DNA from: Yamagishiella unicocca
Lineage: Eukaryota > Chlorophyta > Chlorophyceae > Chlamydomonadales > Volvocaceae
Assembly (NCBI GenBank): GCA_003116995.1
Contig: BDSL01000073.1
Location: 310,001-374,000, forward strand
Length of the DNA stretch: 64,000 nucleotides
Direction of reading: 5' to 3'
A model generated the notes under the pieces. It ran no database searches. It had not been told where the DNA came from and saw nothing but the letters and a program-made list of their open reading frames with translations. The position numbers and the translations under genes are program-made. This document shows, piece by piece, positions 18,509-30,109 of this stretch. Position 1 is the stretch's first letter, and the number at the start of each line of letters is the position of its first letter.

Positions 18509-20433
18509 GATGGGGTGGGGGGCGCTGCTGTGGGCGGCAAGGGTGGGGGCGAACGGAAACAGACGAGAGTGCAGGCGGCGGCGAAGGCAGTGACAGCGGG
18601 CACACAAGCGGCCGCAGGTCTTCATGGCGATGCGTGGTTGTGTCTTTGGTTTGCAGGTTGGGGCTTCCCGTATCCAAACTCAAACCCCAGACCAATGGGG
18701 CTTGCGGTCGTGATACCATGTGGCTGGGGGGGCCGGGGTTACAGAAAAGGACCGTCGACTCGACATGTGGCTGGGGGGGGGTACAGAAACGAACCGTTGG
18801 CTCGACATGTGGCTGGGGGGGTACAGTAAAGAACCGTTGACTCGACATGGGAATTGTAGTGGGTGCATAGCTGGGGGGGAGGGTTAAGGAAAGCCCGTGG
18901 CTCGGGCCTGAGGGCTGGTCTGCAAGGAGTAGCGTCGGGTGCAGTGTGGAGCGGAAGGGTCGGCGTGGAGGGAGGGAGGATGCGACTTGGGCGATCGTCG
19001 TCTTGTTTGCTACCTTCGGCTCTTCCTTCCCTTATGTATGTGGCGGCGGTGGTGGTGGTGGTGGCGGCGGTGGCGGCGGTGGTGGTGGTTTTGCTGCAGC
19101 ATGATACCAAGCTGTGGGAGGAGCACAGCGGATGGATGGATGGATCGTGGGTGGGTGGGTGGGTTGTGGGACGGGCGTGGATGGGGGCGGGGGCGGGAAG
19201 GCCGAGGGGGCTGCCCAGATATAAGGCAGAATTGCGAGTACGGCAGAATTGCGAGTAAGGAGTGCACGGAGTAAGGCGTCAAGGGAACAAACCGTTAGGG
19301 ACGTCTCCAGCTGCGGCGCCGGACGTGATGGCTTCCTTTGTACAAGCAAGTGGCTACAGGGCATATTGATACTACGGCGCTCCGGAACCACAGCGCTCCA
19401 GTCTGACGGGGCAACCTCCTAACCACCACTTTTGGTCCGGAGACCACTATTGTTATCAAGTACTACTACTACTACTGCTACCACAGATACTACCTCAATG
19501 CGTTATGCTGAAGAATATGAATACATAGCGTGAGTGGGGTGCCCTGCTGGCTGCGCGCACATAGGGCGGCACGGGCGTGTTGGGTCCCAAGGGCCCCGCA
19601 CCAGACAGGCGGCACGCACGACTGGTGAGATGCAGCAGGCCGCGTGCCACCTCACCCAGCACCGCGGACACCTGCCAAGGGAGCGTAAATCCCCGTCCGG
19701 TTGAATACGCTCGCATTACGCGTCGAAAAGAGAACACGCACATACTGCAGCGAAACATGCACGCAATACTTTGGCGTTCGAAAAATGAAAGCGATGGTTC
19801 CTTTCCTGCGACTGCCGCGACGATCAGCTCGTCCCCGCTCTGCTGGTGACTAGTGACCCTGCCCGCCGCTTCTTACTCAACAAGTCAAACGAAATCAACA
19901 GCTAGTGATGCCTGGGCCCGATGGCCGATGCCTTTTCGTCTGGAGCCCACTGCGACGAGTAGGACTACTGCCTCGGGGGAGGGGGGGGAGGCATGGCTCG
20001 GTACGACAGCAGCCGCCCCCCGTCTAACGCGACTTCACGACATGATGCACATGAGGTACATACCGTACGGCAGGATTTGTCAAAACACATGCAGGGGTCT
20101 GCACGACGGACGTGTCGTGACGCAAGGATGATGGTGTAGCTGTATCGGCGGAGCCCACTGTAACGAGTCACTACTAACCGTAACGGCATAACGGAATGTA
20201 CGGCAGCCCTGATGCGGACCTCGCTGCGTTCCCTGCGTGATTCGCCTTCCCTCCCCGCCGTCCCCGGCAACCGGCAACCGGCAACCGGCAAAGCACGTGG
20301 TTCTAGCCGGGCCTCCCCTAATGGCAAAGCTATAAGGCCCATAAACCACGTGAAACACACAAGACCGGTAGGTCAACACCCGGGCCCCTCGCCCGTACGC
20401 AGCCCCACCTCCCCCCCCACCACCGGGGCTGTA
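18509..20433. other. Intergenic between convergent DCC1 and SLC25 genes
   Basis: Holds the 3' flanks of both genes. A short repeat with CGACATGTGGCTGGGGGGG recurs at 18,720-18,850, and G-rich microsatellites follow at 19,035-19,095. On the minus strand 19,500-19,750 reads 'LPWQVSAVLGEVARGLLHLT', reminiscent of the protein-kinase segment before the catalytic loop (W..a..il.dvArGLlHL), but no HRD or other motif follows, so at most it is a kinase relic. Confidence 0.4.
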
Positions 20434-22425
20434 TCACAGGTTCCCAGTGACGCCCAAGTACGACTTGAACATGTCGTACATCGTGAAGCCGATGGCCGTG
20501 GACGGAACCACCTTGACGTAGTTGAGGCTCAACCCGCGAGCCAGACCCCGCAGCCCCTCCTGCCGTACGATTGCGGTTGCGATGCCCCAAGTCGTCAGCC
20601 GCGCCGCCGGCGGCGCCGCCGTTGCGGCGCCGTCGGCACCAGACGCCGCGGCGGCCGCCGCCGCCGCCGCCATCTCCTGCTGCAGACCTTGCACTTGCAT
20701 CCGGCGCCGGATCACGTCCAGTGGGTACGTCACCGTCTGCGCCAGCAGCCCCGAAACCCCACCAAAGGCCAGCATGTACGGCACCGGAAGGCGATCGCCG
20801 CCACCGCCGCCGCCCGCTGGCAGGGATTCCCGGTACCACTGTTTCAGGGAGCCGTACACGAAGAACTTGAGCCCGGCGTACGGCATGATGCCGTACAGTG
20901 TCGGCGCGAGGCCGCGGTACAGCCCCAGGACACCCTCCCGCCGGGCGATGTGTACGAGCATCGGGCCGATGCGGCTCTGGTACGCTGGCGGCTGCGCCGC
21001 CACCGCCGGCGCCGCCGCCGCCGCTGACGCTGCCACGGCTGCCAACCGTCCCGCCGCGCCCGCCGGGGCTGTGTGCTGCACTCGCGGCCTCTCCGTCGCC
21101 CACGCCAGCCTCGTGCGCACCATGTCTAGAGGATACGTCATCAGTACGGCAGTCGCACCGGCGGCGGAGCCGGCCACCAGGTCGCCGGCGGGGCCCAGCC
21201 GCCGCCGCTGCTGCTGCTGCTTCACTGGCGGCGACGGCGCCGCCGCCGCCGCTGCCGCGGCCTCCAACGTCTGCTGCTCGGCAGTGGTTATGGCGGTTGA
21301 GGCCGACACGTCAATGCTGCTCGACATTGACAGAGCCGTAACCACCTCCGCCGGCGACACTGCCGACGGCGTCTGCGGTGGTGTGCCGGCGCCGGCGGCG
21401 CCGCCAGCCCCAGCAGTAGCAGCAGTGCTCCCCGCCGCCGCCGCCTGCTGCCTCCCAGCGTCGCCTCCCAGCGGCGGCAGTAGCTGTTCCGCCAGGAGCC
21501 GCCTGTAGAACTCGTACACGCTGAAGTGGATGGCGGCGTACGGCATGATACGCATGCATGAGGCCGTGTTGCCGCGAAACAATCCAGCGACGCCCTCAGT
21601 GGCGAAGATGTGCCGCAGGGTGCCGTACGCGCTCGTCTGCGACTTACCCGTCTGGGGGATGGCCAAAGGGGGTTGGGGGGGTTAGAGGAAGACCCGGGGG
21701 TTGGGGGGGGGGTTCAGGATATGTCGACAACAGCAGAATGAGAGGAGGGTGCCGAGTGGGCGCCGGGCGCCAATCTCTCCGAGAGATAATCGTACTGTCG
21801 TAGTGCCGCCGTACTAGAAGTCGTACGGTGTGCCAACCGTGGCGCACACGGGCGGCGTAGGAAGGTGTGCTAGTCCCCTTCCCCCACTCCCCGAGCCTCC
21901 AACTCAGCAAGAGGGCGTGAGCTTGGCCATGTCGGGGCTTCCCACACGCGCCTTCTTCCTGGCTCGATGGTAGGATAGGATACGGGCATTCTTGCACCGG
22001 GTAGTTCCCACACCTATCTCGAGCTCCCTCCCCCGACCCAGATCACGACCCACATCACGACCCAGATCATGACCCAGATCCCGGTCCCGGCCAACCGGGC
22101 AGTGGACCAGCCCACTTGCATCGCCAGGACCACATGAAAGGATGTCGGCTGTAGTACCGGTACTCCTCTCCCCGGCCTATCCCGCGAATGGGGCTTGATA
22201 CTGGGGGACACAAGCGCGACGCACCATGAGCAGGATCTTTGTTCTTTCAAGGGGAGCCACGCATGTTTTCGCAATGGCGCCGGCACCGCCGCCAGCCATC
22301 AGCTCCTGCATGCGCAAGGTTGGCAGCCTGACCGACGGCGAAATGGGAGAGTACGCTGGCGGCCACGTCTCCTACCCTGACGACGTGGGGCACGTTGGAA
22401 TGAATCCAAGCCTTGATTGGGTCAT
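20434..22425 (-). CDS. Mitochondrial carrier family (SLC25) protein, CoA/adenine-nucleotide carrier-like
   Basis: Predicted exons (minus strand): 22425-22376, 22327-22225, 21651-20434; about 456 residues. SLC25 carriers have three repeats of two membrane helices, each repeat with a Px[DE]xx[RK] signature. All three are present: 'APLERTK' at the end of the middle exon, 'YPLDMVRTR' and 'YPLDVIRRR'. The second halves read 'GVAGLFRGNTASCMRIMPY', 'GVLGLYRGLAPTLYGIMPY' and 'GLRGLARGLSLNYVKVVPS'. The pattern most resembles plant and animal coenzyme A or adenine-nucleotide carriers (SLC25A42/A16 group); substrate is inferred. Loops between repeats carry long Ala/Pro/Gln inserts unusual for the roughly 300-residue family. 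The protein should sit in the mitochondrial inner membrane. The first exon (ATG 22425-22423, 63- to 48-base intron scale) is the weakest part; an ATG at 22311-22309 is an alternative start just before the first helix. Confidence 0.88.
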
Positions 22426-22664
22426 GCCCACCTTCACGCTGGTCCACATCGCCCGAGACAGCAGCCATCGAGACGGCCCAGCCACAGGGGTGCACGAATA
22501 AACAGCTATGCAGCTTTCTCACGCGGTACGCCTGCCAAAACCTGCACGCGGCTGTCGGACAGCCGCGTCGAGAAGCTGATACTCGTCGTTCTTTCGCACT
22601 TGGTCAAGGGTTTGTCACGAACATAAGTGCGAGTTGTGCATCTTAGTAATTTAACCTAAAAGAG

Positions 22665-22868
22665 TTAAGGAAACGGATAGCCGTGCGTCACATGCATGTC
22701 CTCCTCGAATGCAGTATCTAGGCTTACAACGCGCTGCTTGATATGTTGGGATTGCTGTTGCATGGTCGCCAGCAGCTTGGGTGCAACGTTGCAGTCCGCA
22801 GCTCCGCACTTTGGCCAAACCGTACGGTCGTATTCCACTCGTATCCTGTTCTGTGGGGTTCCTGGCTC
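22665..22868 (-). CDS. Possible terminal exon of an unrecognised gene
   Basis: After a good acceptor (TTCCCCCAG) an open frame of 67 codons runs to TAA at 22667-22665. The peptide 'VEYDRTVWPKCGAADCNVAP' has a CxxxxC pair, followed by a Gln-rich 'MQQQSQHIKQRVV'. It looks coding in composition but I know no family. An upstream open frame (23,202-22,912) may be an earlier exon, but no good donor joins them. The ATTCGAGGAGG sequence occurs in both, so this may be a duplicated exon. Confidence 0.3.
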   Translation of the reverse strand, partial: EPGTPQNRIRVEYDRTVWPKCGAADCNVAPKLLATMQQQSQHIKQRVVSLDTAFEEDMHVTHGYPFP

Positions 22869-23220
22869 CTGGGGGAATATGTTACATAAATGAGCTGGCA
22901 GGTTTCATATTTCAGAGGTGATGACGCATATGCCTCCTCGAATGGTTGACTTGAGAGACAGCTTTATGTGACAGCTTAAGACATCCTCGAATTCCGACCG
23001 TGGCATCACTATATTGAATCAGTGATCTGGATACCTGCTCCTCCCATATGGTAAATTCGTGGTCTTGAACTGCTCGGAACTTGAAGTCATGTCCGTTGTC
23101 AGTTTTCGACACCAAAGGTTTAAGGGTGCCGCTGCTGCTGCGATGTGGGGACCATAAGAGCAAACACATCACAAGACTGTCAAGATACGTGTAACGCATC
23201 AAGTGTCAATCGCGGGCGAT

Positions 23221-24950
23221 GGCTCTTTTAACTCATTTTTGGCCTTGTGCTGTGGGTGTGTCCTCGTCGCAGCAAGCATTGACAGTCGGAAGAAATTTTG
23301 CACGAAGCACGATATTTTTACAACAAGTGGCAGCATCTCCAATTTTGGACGAATTCCAACGCTTCCCGAAAAGACGCAAACAACATCAAGATATCAGTTT
23401 TATGACACAATCAACATCAAGATAGATATACGCAACGTTCTGCGAGCGAAACACACGCAGTAGCGATTTCGCCCCCCCCCTCCCCCTCCCACATTCGCCG
23501 GCTAGTTTCTGTCCTCCGTCTCCTATGTCGCGTAACCGGGTCTTCTCGGCCGGCCCCCACCCCACTTTTCTGCCCCCCCTCCTCTGCCCTTCTCCCCCCC
23601 AGCTAATCTACCCAAGTCGTGTAATCGGTCTTTATGCAACCTCCCCGACACGCACAGACACATTCCACTTTAGATCCAACTCCCTGCTGGAGCGGGTCTT
23701 CCTTGCAACCTCCCTGCTGGAGCCGGCGCGCGCTCCAGCGGCCGAGCCACACGTACGACACCAAGCGACGCGCCCTACCTGCTTGCTTGCACCAGCCGCC
23801 CAGCGCGCTAGGCCCCTCACCAGCCGAGTGCCCTGCAACCGCCAACCGAATATAGCCACCGCGGGTAGTATAGTGCCCATGGGTCGGGCGTCGTACACCA
23901 ACCAATCCACCACCCACACGCCCACCCCACATCCATCCCCCTGCCGCGCACTCCCCCCACGGGGCACCCACAGGGGCACCCTAGCAGGCCACCCATCGAC
24001 CCCCACAGGTTACAAACGCACCCTTCAAGCTCTTCACACCAGCAGCACAGCGCACCCGCCGCCGCAGCCCTGCTCGTCCAAACGACCCAGCAAACGACCT
24101 CCAAAACCGTTGGTGACCCTTGTCTGAGGGGCCAGCAACGCGGGTGATATGATCCCTCGGGCCCTACGAAGCCCGAGGAATCATATCACCCGCGCTGTGA
24201 CCTGCTGCGACACGCCTTCGCGGTCGTGTGCCTTCACTGCTCGCCGTACACTTGCCATTATCAGTCGTACACTTGCCCTGGGTTGGTTGCGCAGTGGGAC
24301 GGTCTGCTCGCCGCCCCAGACGCCCTTGTACCACAATTACCACAGTCCTGTACTGGCACGAAAGCACAGCACTGACACGAAACTACACGGTTTACCTTCC
24401 TCCAGCCGTCGTCGTCATCACCGTCATCATCGCTGTACGTAGTGCCCTGTGAATGCTGCCGCTGGAAGACCGATGGTGTAGCTAGATAGCTACCACGTCC
24501 AGAAGCCTCTTGACAATCTTACGACACGCAACCGTACGACTGCACTTCACTTGTGGCCGAAGAAGCCGCCGCTGCCTGGGCGCTTTCCGGCGCGGCCACC
24601 AGAGGTGTCGCCGCTGCCAGTGTCGCCGGTGCCGTTGCTGCCGGGGCCAGGGGCGGGCTCGGTAGGGCTTGAAGCCGGGGACGCGGGGGGCTGGCGGGAG
24701 GGGGTTACATAAAAGAACCGGCGGGAGGTGGGGGAGGGAAAGGGAGGGGGATAGTGAGGCAAGGGGGTGGCATAAAAACCGTTTGAGGCAAGGGGAGGGG
24801 ACGGGTTTGGAGGAAGCAAGGGAATAGGGTTGCGAAGGTCGGGAGAGGAAAATGGCGGGGAACGGTGTGCCGACAGGGGGGCAGAAGGCATCTGGGAACA
24901 TAACGGAGGTTTGAGCCGTCAGTCCAGCTGACGCAGCTAATGCTAATGCT
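23221..24950. repeat. Left copy of a 1.7-1.9 kb direct repeat (D1)
   Basis: From GGCTCTTTTAACTCATTTTT at 23221 to about 24,950 this matches 36,771-38,640 in the same orientation, with many substitutions and indels. One indel is about 80 bases present only in the right copy near 37,020-37,100. The right copy contains the last exon, 3' UTR and downstream flank of the CBM20 gene, so the left copy is a detached duplicate. Flanks outside the match differ on both sides. Confidence 0.9.
24547..24690 (-). pseudogene. Duplicated, orphan last exon of the CBM20 gene
   Basis: This 48-codon segment ends '...RAGKRPGSGGFFGHK' and stops at 24549-24547. It is the D1 copy of the CBM20 gene's last exon at 38,271-38,408, which ends 'GGFFGRK'. 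The acceptor (CCCGCCAG) and frame survive, with a two-codon insertion (Glu-Pro), but no upstream exons accompany it. A dead fragment unless another transcript splices into it. Confidence 0.75.
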
Positions 24951-25282
24951 GCGGCAGTTTTCCAGCCACGGTGGTTGCCGCCGCCGCCGTCCCAGACATG
25001 CCTGCCATCTTGCTCGCCCTCCCTGCTCCTTGAAGTACCGGTACGTACTTCGCATATTCGATCAGGCCGCGTGCCAGCACCGGGCGCCAGCCACAAGCCG
25101 GCGCAGCACTGGCTCCGCCCAGGTCTGGCGCTGACAGGCATGTTGGGTGGATGACTCACACCACAGCACGCACCCCCTCCGTCCCCTCACTCCCGAGCCC
25201 GGTTGATCCCGATGAGCTCCCGGACCTTACTGCTGGCCCTACTGGTACCAGTGGTACGGCGGCGCCAGCTAGCAGCAGCCCA
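24951..25282. other. Downstream flank of the kinase-like gene
   Basis: No gene seen. It separates the left D1 copy from the stop codon of the kinase-like gene. Confidence 0.5.
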
Positions 25283-28200
25283 CTAGCGCTCGCCCGGCCG
25301 CGCACCCCCAGCCCTGCAGATGCCGCCGCCCTCGCATCGCAGCCATTCGTGCGCCAGCAGCTGCCCTACACTGCACTCCTGACTGGCAGGAGGAGTGAGG
25401 ATGGCGTTCAAGAACGCCTTCCCCTCCACCGATAACATGACCTGCTCGCACTTAGGCTGCACGGCCAACCCGAGCTGGAATAGGTCCGAGGCCCGAGTGT
25501 AGCGGCCATCAACCAGCGTGGTGCCGGGTCGCCAGCCAGCCGGCTCGAACCCTGGCGGCGACGGCTGGTCTGCGAGGGCGCATGTCTCTAAGTCAAGCAG
25601 GAACCAGCGGCGGCTGCTGGGGGCCCCAGGGGAGCACGCGAAGTTGTCCCAGCGGAGGTCGCGGTGCACGAAGCCCGCCTGCACGGGCACATCGATCGGC
25701 ATGTAAGCAATAGGTAGGATGCTACGTGCGTCTTGCAACAAAAGCATGCAAATTATGAAGCCATCTTCGGTCGTGCGATGTACGAACGAACGTCGTACGC
25801 AGCTACAACACGCCTGTCTGCGACGCGCGTGCCCAGCCATGCAATCTTCGGCAACTTGTATCGCCAGCCGCCTGCCCATTCGCCCACCCACCTCGTGGAT
25901 CGCCGCTAGGCCGTGCAGCAGGCCGTGCAGCAGCTGACGCGCGTCATCCTCCGTGGCCGGCAACGCGTTGCTGCTCTGCATTCCCACCGGAATCAGGTCC
26001 ACAGAGTACAAGCTGCCCCGCAAAGAGGGGGCGCCCCCCACGGCGTGCACCAGCCCCGGCTGCTGCGCGGTGGCGCGATACAGCTCTTCCAGCCGTGTGA
26101 AGTCCGCGCCGCACCAGGAGGCGAATGCGGGCCATGGCGACACGCGCTTCCGAACCGCCAGCTCGTCAGTGCGGAATAGCCTGTGTGGAGTACGTGGATG
26201 GATGCGGAAGAGTCTGTGTGGAGTACGTGGATGGATGCGCGTTGTACTCGCTCATCACACGCACGTTCAGCTGACACGCACTGAAGGTGGTCCGCAGACA
26301 TACATGCAGGATAGCTGCTGCTGGGCCATCCGCTGAACCGACATTCTTACCGTACATGGAGTACAGCTGCGGCACGCGTATGCACCCACCCATCCGCCCA
26401 CACACGCACCCACGGACGCACCCAGCAGCCACCCACCCAAAGCCGCCTCCGACACATACACCACCGTGCAAACCGCGGCACAGTCCTCCCTTGCTTACGG
26501 CACAGTCCTCCCTTGCTTACGGCACAGTCCTCCCTTGCTTACGGCACAGTCCTCCCTTGCTTACGGCACAGTCCTCCCTTGCTTACGGCACAGTCCTCCC
26601 TTGCTTACGGCACAGTCCTCCCTTGCTTACGGCACAGTCCTCCCTTGCTTACAGCTCGCGCGTGAATCCGTGGGCGTGTCCACGTTCAACAGCGCCAGCG
26701 GGCAGCACGTCCGCCGGATAGCGCGCCCGCTGTGCGCAGAGAAGCTGGTAGAACTTAATGGTGGCCAGCACCGCGCGTGCGCGGTCGGCCGCGTTGGCCA
26801 GGTTGTACCGGGGACTGATGGCGCGTGGTGTGGTGCCCATACCGCCAGCACGCGAGATGGCATAGAACCTCAGGTCGCTGCCGGCAGCTACAAAGCACGG
26901 TAGATACTCGATACTGCGCAAGTGGCAGGGACGGCGGCGAAGGCGTGAAGGGGAGCAGCCATGAAGGTAACAGTCGAAACAAGCTGTAGGAAATAGGATC
27001 ATCTAGGCTCATCCGATGCATTACAGGAGTTCTCACTTACTCGCCGTAGTACAGCGGCGTCCAGGCCGCAGTCTTCCTGTGTAGATCCTGGACAGCCTGT
27101 TCCATGCTTGCTGCCTTGTCCTCCCATCTCGCCAGCAGCCGCTGGCCGATGTATCCCCGCAGAATACCATCGGGCAGCAAAGATGAGCCGCCCAGCGACT
27201 TGACTGTCATAAGAGAGGTGCCGTCCTGCTGGTCACGCTCCGCCGTCAGCCTGGGATCACATCGAAAAGGGAGGCAGGGGCTGAGCCACGGATACCTTGA
27301 TAATCTCTACATGCACACCAACACGTGGTCCGCTCATCAGCCCTGTGCATGCTTCGCTCACGCCCCGCCAGAAAGTTAGTTACTACATATGCACTTGTGT
27401 TCCCTCATACCCAATGCGAAGGCCTGGTTCCAGCGCATTGTCCAGCGCCAGAAGCAGTGACACAACCACCACGTGCTCAGCGATCATTGTCCACATCTCC
27501 GATCCGCCCTGGGTCAGCACCGACGCCAAGCTCACTCCAACGGCATGCGCGAGCTGACCCGAGGCAACCTTGAAGTGTTGTTGAAGGCTGGGCGGCAGGT
27601 TTGTCAGCGCCAGCGCACCCGCGACGATGGGGATCTCAGCTGCGGGTGGCTCCTTGAAGAAGCGCGCGAGGTCATCCAGACGTGGAGGCGCGTCCAGAAA
27701 CGGTTGGATGAGCTGTTCGGCGTACTCCTCGGAGTTGTCCCCGCCTTGTAAGCAGCGAGAAAGTACAGCAACATTTATTTAGCGACATGATTTGCCAGTT
27801 GCGTGAGCCGTTCCGCAGTGGGGAGCATACATGGCAAGGGCCTGTGTAAGCCGTGCACGCCAGTCCACCCACTCTCTCTTCGACTCTGCCCGCTCCCCCT
27901 CTCGCCAAGCCCCTAGCACCGAGTCGTTGGGACCACGTGATCCACCCAGCTTGGCAGCTGGACTCGCCAGTAAAACAAGTCCTTGGCGATTGCTTACAAT
28001 AACCTTCCCACGCCCGACAGGTCTAGAGGCCCCTGCGATGCAGGGAGCTTGAGGGGTCTCCCAGCTCTCCATGTTGGGAACCCCACGGGTAAGGCCCCCT
28101 AACCCGTGCCCCATTGGTGCCGATCAGAGCAACCAACAAATTAACTCACCGGCTCCTGTCGCGCTCACACAGACCACGCACAGCCGACGCGCAGATAACT

Positions 28201-28730
28201 CGCAAGGCGAAACATACGCATAGTGCACAGGGACTCACCTGCAAGCGCCGCGCTGCCTAGGCCTGGGCCAGCCGCCGCGCCTGCAGAAGGGGGAGGGCGG
28301 AAGAAGCATGAGAGCGCGCATACCACGCGTGTCACGACCCATGCTAGCTGCACCGGCGCAATCGGCGAAGGGAAGCAGCCGTAGTTTCCGCGGGCGCGGG
28401 CCTACCTGTGCGAGCTCTCGCGAAACCACGCATCCCCAAACACCGGCTAGTTCGCCCGCAAGGGAATACTTGCCTAGACGCAAGTTCAACTTAAAGTAAG
28501 ACGGGCCATGATTCCCGCAACGCTCAAATCTTGGCCCGAAGCAACGCACCTTTGCTATTCAACCACTTCTGCCTCAAGAACAATGTAATTGTCTTGCCGT
28601 CGTCGTCGTCACGGATGGTGGTCCACCTGCCCAGCTGGTCCTCGTTGTCCTCGACGAAGGCCAACAGGGTGCCCAGGTCGTCAGGATTCGCATGACGAAG
28701 GGCTGATACCGCTTTATCTTTTGAAAGCAT
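25283..28730 (-). CDS. Modular protein with a protein-kinase-like C-terminal domain
   Basis: Predicted exons (minus): 28730-28550, 28489-28406, 28280-28239, 27744-27411, 27250-27041, 26913-26653, 26180-25892, 25678-25283; every phase agrees from ATG to TAG, about 598 residues. Residues 1-102 are a header ('SALRHANPDDLGTLLAFVED'...) shared almost exactly with the protease gene at 30,484. Residues 103-370 are a helical middle region I do not recognise ('EYAEQLIQPFLDAPPRLDDL'). The C-terminal part looks like a protein-kinase fold: 'ELAVRKRV' may be the beta-3 strand with its Lys, 'GFVHRDLRWDN' (His472-Arg-Asp474, Asn479) is a good catalytic loop, and 'WFLLDLETC' stands where DFG is expected, so the metal-binding motif is DLE. 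Activity is therefore uncertain. Resemblance to modular Crinkler-type kinase effectors is inference only. The first three exons and 5' flank lie in inverted repeat IR1. Confidence 0.75.
26468..26652. repeat. 22-bp minisatellite abutting a splice donor
   Basis: About eight copies of GGCACAGTCCTCCCTTGCTT plus AC fill intron 6 of the kinase-like gene right up to the donor. On the minus strand each unit begins GTAAGCAAGG, i.e. each repeats the authentic donor sequence. Confidence 0.95.
27839..28166. repeat. Direct repeat D2, left copy (intron 3 of kinase-like gene)
   Basis: About 328 bases matching 35,097-35,426 in the same orientation at well over 90% by eye. It lies wholly in intron 3 between header and effector exons. 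Both copies keep a minus-strand open frame from ATG (28114 and 35371), but their differences change amino acids freely, so I do not call it a gene. Confidence 0.9.
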
Positions 28731-29121
28731 TATCTAGAGGGGGGAAAGGCAGAGAGCTGGACGTGGAGGTCTACCTTCGCTACCAATACGCTAATGCGTT
28801 AGGATATGACCAGGCTTAGGGAGTGAAGTATGAAATGCTGTTTATTACGAATAGACTGCCGTAGTGTGCAGGTGTCCAGCCCAGCTGCCCAGGGGAAAGC
28901 GAAAGCCCAAGACGTTGCGCTGTGGATGGCGTAAATCCAGTCGGGGAAACGTTGGAAGCCGGATCTGGGCAAGCGTGACTGTAGTCGACCGAAACATGTA
29001 TACGAAGAAATTGTCACAGAAGCAGGAGAAAAGTTCCAGCCTGCGCTGCCTGCCGGAACCGTCGATGAGCGGTATTACATTCTGTCATGCTCAACCGTCA
29101 GCCCCGCCAGCTGCAGAAAGT
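28167..29121. repeat. Inverted repeat IR1, left arm
   Basis: Matches the reverse complement of 30,110-31,048 nearly perfectly. Paired coordinates sum to 59,214 except for a 17-base insertion in this arm near 29,025-29,040. It carries the kinase gene's three header exons and about 390 bases of 5' flank. Confidence 0.95.
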
Positions 29122-29181
29122 GCGGTGAGACTGCAGGTGCACTTCAGGTGATTATAGCTGCGGCAACTGACTGAATAGCGT

Positions 29182-29647
29182 TTAGACATCCTGCTGCGGC
29201 TGCTGCGTGGCTTTAGGTGCCGCAAACATTTCTGCCAGACTGTCTGCAGACACCGTAGCCTGTGGCGTCTGTGTGTCGCTGGCGATGGCGGATACCGTTG
29301 GCAGCGGCTGCAGACTTCCGTCCAGCAGGTCTTTCACCGCCGTGATCAACGCGGCAACAACCACCTTGATGAATTGCTGGTTGAGTGCAATCGTCTGCGA
29401 CGAGCTAGTGTGGCTTGCGGCCTGGGAGCACATGCATGGAAACTTCTCCACCAGAACTTGCTGGCAAAACTCTGAAAGACAGCTTTTGGCACGCGGGTTT
29501 CTCTTGCATTTCTGTGAGAGATGAGCACGGATGTGCGGGTGAGCACCGTGGTCGTCATCGCAAGCTGTCGCTTCAATGCTCACTTCCACGACAACTTCTG
29601 CTGCTTGCTCGGCGACATCAAGGCGTAGGAAATTAAATGCGAGCTTT
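29182..29647 (-). CDS. Unrecognised Cys/His-containing reading frame in the IR1 spacer
   Basis: After an acceptor (GTGCACCCAG) a frame of about 155 codons runs to the stop at 29184-29182 without an internal ATG near its start, so it would be a terminal exon. It begins 'KLAFNFLRLDVAEQAAEVVV' and continues with 'HPHIRAHLSQKCKRNPRAKS' and several Cys (CLSEFC, CMC), suggesting a possible metal-binding patch, then a Thr/Ala/Gln-rich tail. No upstream exon was identified; it would have to lie in or beyond the right arm of IR1, or have been lost. I recognise no family. Confidence 0.4.
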
Positions 29648-30109
29648 CTGGGTGCACATCATCGGCCGTGTCCCAAGAGCCATGTCTCCCCTTGGAGTTC
29701 CCACAAGGAAGCAAGTTTACTTCGAAGGACGTCTCTACCGGTATCACACATTACCGCAGTCAATATTCATAGATTAAGAAGTTCCATTATGCTTCAAGAA
29801 TTGGTGCTATTGTTCTGCCTGCACTGCGACAAGCGACATATCCGTCCATGTATATTGGCGTCATATGCATTATGGGACGCCATGCATAGAAACTTTGACT
29901 TACAGTCCCCAATGTAAAGTTAGTTTGACTGTGGCGTTTTATAATATGTGGCATGCCATATGTCGTATGATTCCATGCCGAGTATGGCGCCTTACCGGGA
30001 GACTTAGCTGATTTTTACTTGCCAAGGCAGCTTCTGCTTCCACGCTTCCAAGGGGAGCGCCGTTACTGGGACCCCGCCGCCACCGGCACCTTCTACATCC
30101 GCATGCATG

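Noticed and set aside
27779..28114. Open frame in D2 conserved between the two copies
   Set aside because: Differences between copies change amino acids freely, and the segment lies in an intron of a model whose other phases all agree.
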